From an uncultured Flavobacteriaceae bacterium (GTDB lineage Bacteria > Bacteroidota > Bacteroidia > Flavobacteriales > Flavobacteriaceae): a stretch of 64,000 nucleotides of DNA. A model generated the notes under the pieces. The model was not told the origin of the DNA. It was given only the letters and a program-made list of their open reading frames with translations, and ran no database searches. Shown one piece after another: positions 18,274-27,061 of this stretch. Location of the stretch: contig CANNAC010000005.1 in assembly GCA_947502495.1 (NCBI GenBank), forward strand, positions 180,610-244,609, written 5' to 3'. Position 1 is the first letter of the stretch; every line of letters starts with the position of its first letter. The position numbers and the translations under genes are program-made.

Positions 18274-18924
18274 TTAACTAGGAAACCCAAGCATTTCTCC
18301 CATACCAACCGTAAATAACCAGCAACCATAAATGGCATGCTCGATAGAAACTAAAAGTGTAGATTTTGTTTTTTTATAGGTTATTGCAAAAAATATTCCG
18401 CCTAAAAATGTCATGATTAATACTAAAATATTTTTAAAAAATAAATGTGCTAACGAAAACACAACCGCATTTACGAAGAAGAGTACAACCTCACTTTTAA
18501 ATAATTTCTCATACCGCTGAAAATAAAAAGTCCGATATAACAACTCTTGTGGATACACCGAAAAAACGCTGTAAAAAAATAAAATACCAATCCATAAAAA
18601 AGGCTTATTTAATAGCACACCAAAAAGACTTTCTCTACTTGTAAACCATACAAATAATATAGTTAAAATGGCTATTAGAAATGTTTTCAGCAAGGTCATT
18701 TTCCAGAAACGAATCCAGTTTAAATTCGGTTTTATTTTAAACTTGTTTTTCTCTACTTTAAGTAAAATATAAAGCACATAACCAAAGCCAATTAACCCCA
18801 GACTAAGCTTCAAATAAACAGGATATAAAAAAACATAACTTACTGGAAGTAATATAAAAAGAATAAAGAACTCGATATATCTATAAAGGTTAGGTTGCAT
18901 ACTTAAAGGTACAAAAAACAGCAT
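18274..18924 (-). CDS. CPBP family intramembrane metalloprotease-like protein
   Basis: 216 residues, mostly hydrophobic, with about six membrane helices. The conserved block reads PQELLYRTFYFQRYEKLF, where most relatives have EExxxR; here the first Glu is Gln while the second Glu and the Arg are kept. The second motif FSLAHLFFKN supplies the histidine and HAIYGCWLFTVG the third. CPBP (Abi/CAAX-like) proteins cleave prenylated or membrane peptides, or act in bacteriocin self-protection. The Gln change may reduce catalysis. A second ATG at 18900 is an alternative start. Confidence 0.8.
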   Translation of the reverse strand: MLFFVPLSMQPNLYRYIEFFILFILLPVSYVFLYPVYLKLSLGLIGFGYVLYILLKVEKNKFKIKPNLNWIRFWKMTLLKTFLIAILTILFVWFTSRESLFGVLLNKPFLWIGILFFYSVFSVYPQELLYRTFYFQRYEKLFKSEVVLFFVNAVVFSLAHLFFKNILVLIMTFLGGIFFAITYKKTKSTLLVSIEHAIYGCWLFTVGMGEMLGFPS

Positions 18925-18965
18925 TAAATAGCACTATTCGTAAAGGTGGTTTTATAGTAAAAGTC

Positions 18966-20558
18966 TTACTCCTTTTTGTTTTCAATCGTATTTAAAATCC
19001 AATTTAACTCCGGATCATTATTTTCTCTTCTATCTTTAAGAGTTGGTAAAATCACATGATCTGGTTTCACACCATAACCACCTGGCTCCTGTTTATATGG
19101 TGTTTCTAATTCCATTAAACCTATTCTAATTTTCAATTTTGTTTCTGGTAATTCATAGATTTTAAAAATACCTGCAACGGTCGAGTTGTATGCGCCTCCG
19201 GTTTCTTCACCAACAAAAACAGCCCTATTACTTGCTTGCAATTGATTGGACAGAACAGAGGATGCAGAAAAGGAATGCCCATTAATTAACACATAAACAT
19301 CTCCTTTAAAATTATTTTCTTTAGGTTCTGCTAATTTGCTTTGCTTAAATTTATAATATAATTTACCGTCTTTCTTTTTAGTTTTCAACACATTATGTAC
19401 CGCTATAAAAGGAGAAAATAAACCTGCAAAAATTATAGTTCCGGTAGAAGAAGTATTCGACATTGCCATTTTTAAAAAGGGCACTCTGCTATTTACTTCT
19501 CCTGCTTCCAGAAACTGAAATGGTTTATCTGCTAAGTACGCATACAATTCTGCAATTTCGGCTAGACTTCCTCCTCCATTATTGCGTAAATCAATGATTA
19601 GATTTTCTGCTTTTACAGAATCTATTTGTTCAAAACTGGCTTCATAAAACTTCTTATATTTTCCTCCCATGAAACCTCTTATTTTCATGTAGGCAACGCT
19701 ACTATCTTTTCCTATAAAGGCTATATCTCTAATATACTCATCCCTTGTTTTATTATAACCATATAACTCATTATGCTTTCTCTCAATTTTTGCTTTTTGT
19801 TTCTTTTCTTTACGCTGTTCCTTAGTAAGTTTAACGACTACTTCTTTTTTTATGCTATCACTCGGTATCGTATCCTTGTTTTTTTTATCTTTATTTACGC
19901 GCATAAAAACCTTTTGAAACAAAGAGTCTTCCTTTTTAAAAGTAACTTGTAAACTATCTATAAAATATTTATCACTATTGTAATACCCTGCAAATCTTTT
20001 TCCTAAAACTCTATCCTGTAATGTGGTGTTATACCCATCAGAAGTTATTTGCGTTTTATATTTCGCTATTAAGTCTGAAATTTTTTCATCTTCTATTTTA
20101 ACCACTTCACTTCCTACCAAAAAAGAATCTTTAGATCTGGTATTGGTCACTAAAAGAGTATCTTCTAAGTAATCAAAATCTAAGTCGTTAAATGTAAATT
20201 CTTTTTTAGAAAGCGCTTTATACTCTTTTCTTTTAAAGCGTTTTTTTGGTGCAAACACATTAATATGTCCTTGTCTAATACTACCTATAACCGGCCCAAT
20301 TTTTGCGTAAAACGCGTAACTCGTTAGCGGTTTATCGATACTCTTTTTTAAGCTATCCATCTTAAAATCTAAGCGTTCTTCCGAAATATATAAATGAAGA
20401 TTGGGATGGTGCCTCTTTAATTGTGTGTAGACTTTATCTACATCGTTTTGTAAAGATGCCACCGAATGTAAAGACCTTATTTGGGTATTGTATTTTTTAG
20501 TATTTGCACAGGAAGTTAAAACTAAAGTTAGCACTAATAGAAGTAAAAGTTTTTTCAT
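18966..20558 (-). CDS. S41-family (C-terminal processing) peptidase, lipoprotein
   Basis: 530 residues with a lipoprotein signal (lipobox ending at Cys17, LTSC), so it is probably lipid-anchored in the envelope. The S41 core shows LIIDLRNNGGGSLAEIAELYAYLA, then VYVLINGHSFSASSVLSNQLQ (catalytic Ser) and VFVGEETGGAYNSTVAG, matching TSPc-type domains. A lysine-rich insertion (VVKLTKEQRKEKKQKAKIERK, around residues 240-260) interrupts the N-terminal half and is probably an exposed charged helix. It likely degrades or processes periplasmic proteins. It is transcribed as a single gene. Confidence 0.88.
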   Translation of the reverse strand: MKKLLLLLVLTLVLTSCANTKKYNTQIRSLHSVASLQNDVDKVYTQLKRHHPNLHLYISEERLDFKMDSLKKSIDKPLTSYAFYAKIGPVIGSIRQGHINVFAPKKRFKRKEYKALSKKEFTFNDLDFDYLEDTLLVTNTRSKDSFLVGSEVVKIEDEKISDLIAKYKTQITSDGYNTTLQDRVLGKRFAGYYNSDKYFIDSLQVTFKKEDSLFQKVFMRVNKDKKNKDTIPSDSIKKEVVVKLTKEQRKEKKQKAKIERKHNELYGYNKTRDEYIRDIAFIGKDSSVAYMKIRGFMGGKYKKFYEASFEQIDSVKAENLIIDLRNNGGGSLAEIAELYAYLADKPFQFLEAGEVNSRVPFLKMAMSNTSSTGTIIFAGLFSPFIAVHNVLKTKKKDGKLYYKFKQSKLAEPKENNFKGDVYVLINGHSFSASSVLSNQLQASNRAVFVGEETGGAYNSTVAGIFKIYELPETKLKIRIGLMELETPYKQEPGGYGVKPDHVILPTLKDRRENNDPELNWILNTIENKKE

Positions 20559-20688
20559 AGCATTCGTATATCACTGATTCACAATAAAATAAAACCTAAG
20601 TCAGCTTATCATACTTTAAATATACTATTTATATCATTTTAAGATATCCTGTTTTCCATAATTTTATGAAAATTATATGCTTTTAGAC

Positions 20689-21147
20689 TTACACTGTAAT
20701 TGCTGTAGTATGTTTTACTTCATTAATCATAAACATACTATGCGTACTTCCAATATGATTAATTTTAGTTAGTCGATTTACCATAAATTCTCTAAAAGCT
20801 TCCATGTCTTTTACCAATACTTTTAAAAGGTAATCGTAATCGCCACTAATATGATAACACTCTAAAACCTCTTGTAAATCTGCGACCTCTTTTTCAAATT
20901 CAATTACATAATTCTGGGAGTGTTGCGTAAGTTTTACATGGCAGAAAGCAACAAAAGATTTTGCTACTTTTTCTTTATTTACTAGAGCAACATACTTATT
21001 AATAACACCTTGATTTTCCAACTTTTTTATTCTTTCATATACTGCAGTAACCGAAAGATTTAATTTATTAGATAGCGCTTTGTTAGTCTGCTTGCTATCT
21101 TCTTGTAAAAGCTGAATTAGTTTTTTATCTATCGTATCAAAAGTCAT
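20689..21147 (-). CDS. Lrp/AsnC-family transcriptional regulator
   Basis: 152 residues: N-terminal winged helix-turn-helix (DKKLIQLLQEDSKQTNKALSNKL, LSVTAVYERIKKLENQGVI) and a C-terminal RAM/ligand-binding domain (CYHISGDYDYLLKVLVKDMEAF). Members sense amino acids and often control the gene beside them. It is divergent from the methionine gamma-lyase-like gene across a 165-bp gap that contains a palindrome, so control of sulfur amino acid breakdown is the natural inference. Confidence 0.93.
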   Translation of the reverse strand: MTFDTIDKKLIQLLQEDSKQTNKALSNKLNLSVTAVYERIKKLENQGVINKYVALVNKEKVAKSFVAFCHVKLTQHSQNYVIEFEKEVADLQEVLECYHISGDYDYLLKVLVKDMEAFREFMVNRLTKINHIGSTHSMFMINEVKHTTAITV

Positions 21148-21220
21148 ATCGAAAAATTTTCAGGAAAAACAGATATTACTCCATTTCAAACCTGTATTAA
21201 ACTACTAAAGTATTAAATAA

Positions 21221-21235
21221 TAGATTTAAAATCTA
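21221..21235. promoter_or_regulatory. palindrome, candidate Lrp-type operator
   Basis: TAGATTT-A-AAATCTA is a perfect 7-bp inverted repeat, centred midway between the divergent lrp-like and methionine gamma-lyase-like genes. Lrp-family sites are commonly AT-rich palindromes of this length; the assignment is inferred from position. Confidence 0.45.
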
Positions 21236-21312
21236 AATAATCACTCATCTATTGATAATTAATCTAATAATATAGAAATTTACAACGATATAAACTAAAT
21301 CAATGTACCATT

Positions 21313-22512
21313 ATGGCATTTAAACCAGCAAATAATATTCAAGATCTTCAATACTTTGGAGAGTTTGGAGGTGTAAACCCTTCCATTTCAGATTCCTCTA
21401 CTTATACGTTCTTATCGGCAAAAACCATGTTCGATACTTTTGAAGGTAATGCAGATGGATGTTACTTATATTCCCGTCATTCTACGCCTTCTAATTTATA
21501 TTTAGGCGAAGCACTTGCTGCCATGGAAGGTACAGAAACAGCAAACGTTACTGCTTCCGGAATGGGTGCAATTACTCCAGTAATTTTACAATTATGTGGT
21601 TCTGGCGATCATATTGTTTCTAGTAGAACGATTTACGGAGGAACCTACGCGTTCTTAAAAAACTTTACGCCGCGTTTTAATGTTTCTACCTCGTTTGTAG
21701 ATATTACAAAATTAGATATTGTCGAAGCTGCTATTACTTCCACTACAAAAATTTTATACTGCGAATCGGTAAGCAACCCATTATTAGAAGTTGCAGATAT
21801 TGTAGGATTAGCAAAATTAGCGAAAAAACACAACCTGAAACTAGTAGTAGATAATACCTTTTCGCCTTTATCTATTTCTCCTGCAGAATTAGGCGCAGAT
21901 GTGGTAATACATAGTTTAACCAAATTCATCAATGGATCTTCCGATACGGTTGGTGGTGTGGTTTGTGGTACCCAAGAATTTATTAACGATTTACGAAATG
22001 TAAACGATGGCGCTTGCATGCTTCTAGGTGCTACCATGGACAGTTTACGCGCAGCTTCGGTATTAAAAAACTTAAGAACGCTTCATATTAGAATGCAACA
22101 ACATAGTTTGAATGCTTCGTATTTAGCGGAAAGATTTGAAAATCTAGGTCTAAAAACAGTATATCCTGGTTTAGCATCGCATCCTTCACATGACTTATTT
22201 AAATCGATGATGAATGATAAATACGGTTTTGGTGGTATGCTAACTATCGATGTTGGTTCTATTGATAAAGCGAATGCTTTAATGGAATTAATGCAAGAAA
22301 AAAACCTGGGCTATTTAGCGGTTAGTTTAGGCTTTTATAAAACCTTATTCTCTGCTCCTGGAAGTTCTACTTCTTCCGAAATACCAGAAGACGAACAAGC
22401 TGCCATGGGATTAAGTGATGGCTTAATACGTTTTTCTATCGGATTAGATGCAGATATAGAACGTACTTATGAAATGATGAAAGGTTGCATGGAATCATTA
22501 GATATTCTATAA
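21313..22512 (+). CDS. Cys/Met-metabolism PLP-dependent enzyme, probable methionine gamma-lyase
   Basis: 399 residues of the trans-sulfuration (Cys_Met_Meta_PP) fold. Visible: YSRHSTPSNLYLGEALAAMEGTE, TASGMGAI, the PLP-contacting VVDNTFSPL, and the Schiff-base lysine in HSLTKFINGSSD (Lys204). The C-terminal GSSTSSEIPEDEQAAMGLSDGLIRFSIGL contains the substrate-binding arginine. Closest in form to methionine gamma-lyase (methionine to methanethiol, 2-oxobutyrate and ammonia), but cystathionine gamma-synthase/lyase cannot be excluded. The divergent Lrp-type regulator supports a role in amino acid catabolism. A strong terminator follows. Confidence 0.85.
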   Translation: MAFKPANNIQDLQYFGEFGGVNPSISDSSTYTFLSAKTMFDTFEGNADGCYLYSRHSTPSNLYLGEALAAMEGTETANVTASGMGAITPVILQLCGSGDHIVSSRTIYGGTYAFLKNFTPRFNVSTSFVDITKLDIVEAAITSTTKILYCESVSNPLLEVADIVGLAKLAKKHNLKLVVDNTFSPLSISPAELGADVVIHSLTKFINGSSDTVGGVVCGTQEFINDLRNVNDGACMLLGATMDSLRAASVLKNLRTLHIRMQQHSLNASYLAERFENLGLKTVYPGLASHPSHDLFKSMMNDKYGFGGMLTIDVGSIDKANALMELMQEKNLGYLAVSLGFYKTLFSAPGSSTSSEIPEDEQAAMGLSDGLIRFSIGLDADIERTYEMMKGCMESLDIL

Positions 22513-22573
22513 TAGCAAATGGTTTAATTCTAATCTATTTCTTAAAACAAGGAAATAAAATAATAGTGCATAA

Positions 22574-22606
22574 AAAAATCCGTTGCGATATTTTCAACGG
22601 ATTTTT
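22574..22606 (+). terminator. intrinsic terminator
   Basis: AAAAATCCGTTG and CAACGGATTTTT form a perfect 12-bp stem around a 9-base loop, between two convergent genes; it can act in both directions. Confidence 0.88.
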
Positions 22607-22636
22607 AATGGTAGTACTACTAACGTATTAGTATCC

Positions 22637-23587
22637 TTATTTTTTAATTATTCTCTTAGCAAGTGTTCCATTATTACTTTGAATTTCTAATAAGTAAACT
22701 CCTGATTCTAAATTAGAAACATCCATAGTTTCTTCTAAAGAACCAGAATTTAAAGGAATCGATTTTACTAGCCTTCCTCTTAAATCATATAAATTCAGGT
22801 TGTTTAAAACCAATTGCTTCGGATTTCTTAATGTAATTGTATGGTAAGCAGGGTTTGGATATACAGCCAAACTCTCCATTGCATTCTCTTCTGCAGATAA
22901 AGTGAATGTTCCTGTTAAACGAATATTGTCAATAGCCATTTCTTCTTGTACACCACTTAATGCTGTAACCCTAATATTCATAGAGCTACCAGCTACACTA
23001 TACCCTGAAATACTATTTAAATTCGCATTAAAGTACACCATAGATGTTTCAATTACTGTTTCCAAAGCATTATAAGAACCATCACGATTATCATCATACC
23101 TAAATCTTCCTGCTGTATTTCCTCCCTCTGGTCCTCCAGAAGCATAATGCGCTCGTATCCATGCTCCGCCATCCACTTGGTATTCCACCATTATGAAATC
23201 TTGTGCTTCGTATCTGTTATATGTTGCATCTGGTGCTGCCATTCCAATACTAAGCTCCATATTTAAATAATTAGAAATATTAATTGGATCTAGTGTAATT
23301 GTTATTGTGCCATCTCCACCAACATAGCCATCAAAATCTTCCCATAGTAAGAAATTAGAACCTTCGTAATTTGAAATATTCGTCCAACAAGTAGGACAAG
23401 TACTGTCATTATTTCCTCTTAAAAAATAATCACTACCTGTATAGTCCAAAAAAGGTGTAGAAGTAGTATATCCTGAATAATCAGGATCCTCAAAGCCTTC
23501 TTGCTTGATTAATGTTTGAGAATACATGCTGTTATTTAATAATAAGGCACATAAAATTAATAAAGAATGTAATGTAATTTTTTTCAT
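22637..23587 (-). CDS. secreted protein with T9SS type A sorting domain
   Basis: 316 residues. A signal peptide (LLILCALLLNNSMYSQ) is followed by a beta-rich, concanavalin/MAM-like body with repeated aromatic and Gly-rich segments (FEDPDYSGYTTSTPFLDYTGSDYF, ISNYEGSNFLLWEDFDGYVGGDG) and the sequence EEMAIDNIRLTGTF typical of MAM-like domains. The C-terminal sorting domain reads VYPNPAYHTITL ... DLRGRLVKS ... NLESGVYLLEIQSNNG. It is likely delivered to the cell surface by the type IX system. A CPTC segment suggests an extracytoplasmic disulfide. The ligand or substrate is unknown. Confidence 0.8.
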   Translation of the reverse strand: MKKITLHSLLILCALLLNNSMYSQTLIKQEGFEDPDYSGYTTSTPFLDYTGSDYFLRGNNDSTCPTCWTNISNYEGSNFLLWEDFDGYVGGDGTITITLDPINISNYLNMELSIGMAAPDATYNRYEAQDFIMVEYQVDGGAWIRAHYASGGPEGGNTAGRFRYDDNRDGSYNALETVIETSMVYFNANLNSISGYSVAGSSMNIRVTALSGVQEEMAIDNIRLTGTFTLSAEENAMESLAVYPNPAYHTITLRNPKQLVLNNLNLYDLRGRLVKSIPLNSGSLEETMDVSNLESGVYLLEIQSNNGTLAKRIIKK

Positions 23588-23947
23588 AATTTTAGATTAA
23601 GTTATTGATTTGGACTTCAAAAATAATCTTTTATCTTATAAAACCGTACACATTTTTTAGGTTTTGTAAAAGCATAAAACACAACAATCAATAGCAAATA
23701 AAACAACACCATAAACCACTAAATACAAGCTACATACAACAAAAAAAAAGACTCCTGCTTTTATTAAAAAGGAGATATAGGTAGCTATTGATAATGCTTA
23801 AAGAGATTTAATTTGGTAAAAAAGCGTCATATGTTCTTCCATCCTCTAGAGATATAAAAAGCATTTAAACATCGTATAAAAGGTTCTATTATTCCATTTG
23901 CATACTTTATACGAAAATCGTAACATTACATTTCTTAAACCAACTAA
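23588..23947. other. 360-bp intergenic region between divergent genes
   Basis: Contains the divergent promoters of the T9SS gene and nhaC. TATTTTTG at 23618-23625 on the minus strand fits a -7 box. Near 23749-23786 the minus strand reads CTCCT...AGGAG followed by a run of nine T, which looks like an intrinsic terminator although no minus-strand gene precedes it. No coding frame seen. Confidence 0.4.
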
Positions 23948-23950
23948 TTG

Positions 23951-25417
23951 ATGCATAAAGACGATAATCTTTCCGAAATTAATATTCAAGACCAAAAAAT
24001 TATTGACAACAAAGAACTAAATATATGGGAAGCGCTTGTTCCTGTTGTCATTTTAATGGGCTTATTAGCCTATAATATCTTTTTTGCAGATGGTGAAATG
24101 TTTGGAGAATACTCCAACCAAATCATTTTATTAATTGGAGGATTTGTTGCTTTTATTGATGGTTTACTAAATAAAGTTTCGCCTTTACGAATGGTTAAAG
24201 AAATTTGGGAAAACCTTAAAAGTGTCTTCGCTCCCATTATGATACTCTTTCTTGTTGGTGCATTAGCAGGAACTTGGCTAGTAAGTGGTGTAATTCCTGC
24301 GATGGTTTATTACGGATTACAAGTATTAAGTCCAGCGATATTTTTGCCAGCTTCCGTAATTATTTGTGCTATCATATCTATTGCTACTGGAAGTTCATGG
24401 ACCACCTCTGCAACCGTAGGTATTGCACTTGTGGGTATTGGTTCTGCATTAGGTATAAACCCAGGAATGATTGCCGGAGCAGTAATCTCTGGTGCTTATT
24501 TTGGAGATAAAATGTCACCTTTAAGTGATACTACAAACCTTGCTCCTGCCATGGCTGGAACAGATTTGTTTACGCATATTAGATACATGACCATTACAAC
24601 AGTACCAACTATAATTATTACGCTAATTGCATTTGCTATAATGAGTGCAACTATTGATACCACAGGAAGCGCAGATATTAGCGGTTTACTTGCTAGTATC
24701 AAAAGCACTTTTAATATTACGCCTTTATTATTTTTAGTGCCATTAGGTGTAATCGCTTTAATCCTACTTAAAACAAAACCTTTAATAGCACTTGGTGCCG
24801 GTGTTTTATTAGCCGCTGTTTTTGCTTTTGTTTTTCAAATGGATGTTTTAAATGGTTTATCGGATTCTAACTTTTCGGCAATTACTAATGCCATTTTCAC
24901 CGACACACAAATAACTACAGATAATGAAAAATTAAATGATTTATTTAGTTCTGGAGGAATGAAAGGCATGCTTTGGACTATCTTTTTAATTTGCTGTGCT
25001 ATGGTTTTTGGAGGTATCATGGATGCCATTGGTGCCTTAGCAAGAATCACCAAAGAACTTTTAAAATTAGCAACTACCGTATTTGGTTTATTTGCAAGTA
25101 CCGTAATTAGTTGTTTAGGATTAAATGCCATTGCTAGTGATCAATATTTAGCAATTGTAATTCCTGGAAAAATGTTTAAAAAAGCATACGAAGACAAAAA
25201 TCTTGCCCCAGAAAACTTAAGTCGAACGCTAGAAGATTCGGGTACGGTAACTTCGGTTCTTATTCCTTGGAATACCTGTGGTGCATACCAATCTGGTGTT
25301 TTAGGTGTTGGTGTTGGTGAATACTTTGTATATGCCATTTTTAACTGGCTAAGTCCGTTTACAACCTTGTTTTTTGCGGCACTAAATATTAAAATAAGAC
25401 AGCTGAAATCTAAATAG
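23951..25417 (+). CDS. nhaC: Na+/H+ antiporter NhaC family
   Basis: 488 residues with about eleven hydrophobic helices. Family signatures include SPLRMVKEIW, the TGSSWTTSATVGIALVGIG loop and YFGDKMSPLSDTTNLAPAMAG, with LGLNAIASDQYLAIVIPGKMF and SGTVTSVLIPWNTCGAYQSGVLGVG later. It exchanges cytoplasmic Na+ for external H+, as expected for salt adaptation in a marine organism. The frame opens with a TTG one codon before the ATG; I use the ATG at 23951. The gene is monocistronic: a hairpin terminator follows and a separate promoter drives ahpC. Confidence 0.93.
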   Translation: MHKDDNLSEINIQDQKIIDNKELNIWEALVPVVILMGLLAYNIFFADGEMFGEYSNQIILLIGGFVAFIDGLLNKVSPLRMVKEIWENLKSVFAPIMILFLVGALAGTWLVSGVIPAMVYYGLQVLSPAIFLPASVIICAIISIATGSSWTTSATVGIALVGIGSALGINPGMIAGAVISGAYFGDKMSPLSDTTNLAPAMAGTDLFTHIRYMTITTVPTIIITLIAFAIMSATIDTTGSADISGLLASIKSTFNITPLLFLVPLGVIALILLKTKPLIALGAGVLLAAVFAFVFQMDVLNGLSDSNFSAITNAIFTDTQITTDNEKLNDLFSSGGMKGMLWTIFLICCAMVFGGIMDAIGALARITKELLKLATTVFGLFASTVISCLGLNAIASDQYLAIVIPGKMFKKAYEDKNLAPENLSRTLEDSGTVTSVLIPWNTCGAYQSGVLGVGVGEYFVYAIFNWLSPFTTLFFAALNIKIRQLKSK

Positions 25418-25460
25418 CAACAAGCTATTACTTTTTCATTTTACTATAACTAAAATTTAT

Positions 25461-25500
25461 AGCCTAATAAGATTTAAAAATTTTATTAGGCTTGTTTTTT
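25461..25500 (+). terminator. intrinsic terminator after nhaC
   Basis: AGCCTAATAA pairs with TTATTAGGCT, followed by a T-run that also overlaps the start of the ahpC promoter. Confidence 0.85.
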
Positions 25501-25521
25501 TGATGTTGCAATGTATCTTTG
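25492..25521 (+). promoter_or_regulatory. Bacteroidota-type promoter of ahpC
   Basis: TTG (25492-25494), a 19-bp spacer and TATCTTTG (25514-25521) match the TTG-N19-TAnnTTTG consensus of the primary sigma factor; the gene begins about 43 bp downstream. Confidence 0.75.
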
Positions 25522-25564
25522 CACACGGAAAACACAATATAATAATTTATAAAATTTTAAAATA

Positions 25565-26209
25565 ATGGCTATAGTAGGAAAACAGTTCCCAGATTTAAAT
25601 GTGGATGCAATGAACGAAATGGGAGATACTTTCAAATTAAACGTTCTTGAAGAAGCAAAAAATAACAAGAAAAAAGTATTATTATTCTGGTACCCAAAAG
25701 ATTTTACTTTTGTTTGTCCAACAGAATTACATGCTTTTGAAGCAGCTAAAGAAGAATTTGCAAAAAGAAACACGATTGTAATTGGTGCTTCTTGTGATAC
25801 TCCAGAAGTACACTTTGCATGGTTAAATACACCAAAAGATAATGGTGGAATTGAAGGAGTTACTTACCCAATCTTAGCAGATTCTAACCGTAACCTAGCA
25901 AATACTTTAGGTATTTTAGATATCACTAACGAAAAATATAACGAAGAAACTGGTGTGGTAACTGTAGATGGTGACAACGTAACATACAGAGCAACTTACG
26001 TAATTGATGAAGATGGTGTGGTACAACACGAAGGTATCAACAACATGCCAATTGGTAGAAACGTAAACGAATTTTTACGTATTATCGATGCATTAACACA
26101 CGTTCAAGAAAAAGGAGAAGTTTGTCCTGCAAACTGGGAAGAAGGTAAAGATGCAATGAGCGCAGATAGATTAGGTACTGCTGCATATTTAGCAAATCAC
26201 GTAAACTAA
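25565..26209 (+). CDS. 2-Cys peroxiredoxin (AhpC/Prx type)
   Basis: 214 residues. The peroxidatic Cys51 lies in FYPKDFTFVCPTEL-type context (residues 42-54), the resolving Cys187 in EVCPANW, and the C-terminal extension reaches residue 214. The enzyme reduces H2O2, alkyl hydroperoxides and peroxynitrite. Reducing power probably comes from the thioredoxin encoded 6 bp downstream. It has its own consensus promoter, so expression is likely high. It forms a small operon with thioredoxin and the DUF6952-like gene. Confidence 0.96.
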   Translation: MAIVGKQFPDLNVDAMNEMGDTFKLNVLEEAKNNKKKVLLFWYPKDFTFVCPTELHAFEAAKEEFAKRNTIVIGASCDTPEVHFAWLNTPKDNGGIEGVTYPILADSNRNLANTLGILDITNEKYNEETGVVTVDGDNVTYRATYVIDEDGVVQHEGINNMPIGRNVNEFLRIIDALTHVQEKGEVCPANWEEGKDAMSADRLGTAAYLANHVN

Positions 26210-26215
26210 TTCATC

Positions 26216-26524
26216 ATGGTTCAAGAATTAAGTCAAGATAATCTAGCCGAAATAATTGCTACTAACGATACTGTTGTTGTGCAATATTCTGCAACTTGGT
26301 GTGGTAACTGTCGTATTATGAAACCAAAAGTTAAAAAATTAGCTGGCGAGTTAGAAAATATCACATTTGTTATCGCTGACGCGGAAAAATTTCCGGAATC
26401 TAGAAAATTAGCTACCGTAGATAATTTACCAACCTTCGCTACATTTAAAGCTGGCGCATTTGTAAATCAAGTACAGACTAACAAATTTGACGTTTTAAAA
26501 GAATTAGTAGACGAAGTAGCATAA
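26216..26524 (+). CDS. thioredoxin family protein
   Basis: 102 residues with a thioredoxin fold and the active site WCGNC (Cys29, Cys32), plus TVDNLPTFATFK supplying the cis-proline. It is small and cytoplasmic. The gap of 6 bp after the peroxiredoxin gene makes it the probable electron donor to that enzyme. The central dipeptide is Gly-Asn instead of Gly-Pro, which usually shifts the redox potential upward. The stop is followed by a repeat-rich spacer. Confidence 0.92.
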   Translation: MVQELSQDNLAEIIATNDTVVVQYSATWCGNCRIMKPKVKKLAGELENITFVIADAEKFPESRKLATVDNLPTFATFKAGAFVNQVQTNKFDVLKELVDEVA

Positions 26525-26556
26525 TATTGTTTTCGCTTTCGCGGAAGTAAAAAAAC

Positions 26557-26673
26557 GTCAGTTCGAGTGATTCCATTTTTTTATCGGAATTCTAACGAAA
26601 ACAATTTTTTAAATAGAAATGTCAGTTCGAGTGATTCCGATTTTTTATCGGAATTGTATCGAGAACAACTTTT
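26557..26673. repeat. two tandem copies of a palindromic dispersed repeat
   Basis: Two units of about 50 nt begin with GTCAGTTCGAGTGATTCC at 26557 and 26621. Each contains the inverted pair ATTCC...GGAAT, and unit 2 also TTCGA...TCGAGAA. A further CCTGCCT/AGGCAGG palindrome follows at 26695-26714, and a TTCGC/GCGGAA palindrome (26532-26546) precedes. Such elements are typical of Bacteroidota intergenic repeats. A reading frame across this stretch is chance. Confidence 0.8.
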
Positions 26674-26744
26674 AAAACAATACAGGTTTCCGAGCCTGCC
26701 TGCCGATAGGCAGGTTCACGGAAATGAAAAAATAAATATTTTCA

Positions 26745-27002
26745 ATGAAATTACCAGTAATAAAACACTTAGCACAATTTATAGAAGACAATGACGAAGA
26801 CTATATCGTCGAAACCATTGAAACCCTAGAAGCCTTAACCGAAGTTCCTTCCTTAAAAGATGATGAACTAGACGTTATTGGAGAATTAATCTCTAATATG
26901 TATGGCGCAATTGAAGTGAACAAAATGATTAAAGAAGGTGCAACTAAAAAAGATGCAGTAAACAACTTTATGAAACGTGTTTTAGGTTCCATTGATAAAT
27001 AA
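26745..27002 (+). CDS. DUF6952-like small acidic protein
   Basis: 85 residues, strongly acidic (DNDEDYIVETIETLEALTEVPSLKDDELDVIGEL) and predicted all-helical. It resembles the family annotated DUF6952 in flavobacteria, which commonly sits just behind ahpC and thioredoxin; that order is kept here although a repeat-filled spacer of 220 bp separates it. No catalytic residues are visible. A role with the peroxide-reducing pair is inferred only from neighbourhood. A strong terminator follows. Confidence 0.8.
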   Translation: MKLPVIKHLAQFIEDNDEDYIVETIETLEALTEVPSLKDDELDVIGELISNMYGAIEVNKMIKEGATKKDAVNNFMKRVLGSIDK

Positions 27003-27028
27003 TTGAAAAAGAAAAATTAGTATTTAAG

Positions 27029-27061
27029 AAACCACTTTGCGAAAGCAAGGTGGTTTTTTTT
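27029..27061 (+). terminator. intrinsic terminator with GAAA tetraloop
   Basis: AAACCACTTTGC-GAAA-GCAAGGTGGTTT gives a 12-bp stem with one G-T pair, then a T-run. The remaining gap to 27307 has no gene; only AT-rich promoter-like sequence is seen. Confidence 0.93.

Noticed and set aside
26557..26673. CRISPR array
   Set aside because: Only two units with hairpins and no third repeat or cas genes; it is a dispersed intergenic repeat.
26567..26794. 75-codon plus-strand frame through the tandem repeats
   Set aside because: Its sequence is simply the translated dispersed repeat and it overlaps the DUF6952-like gene start.
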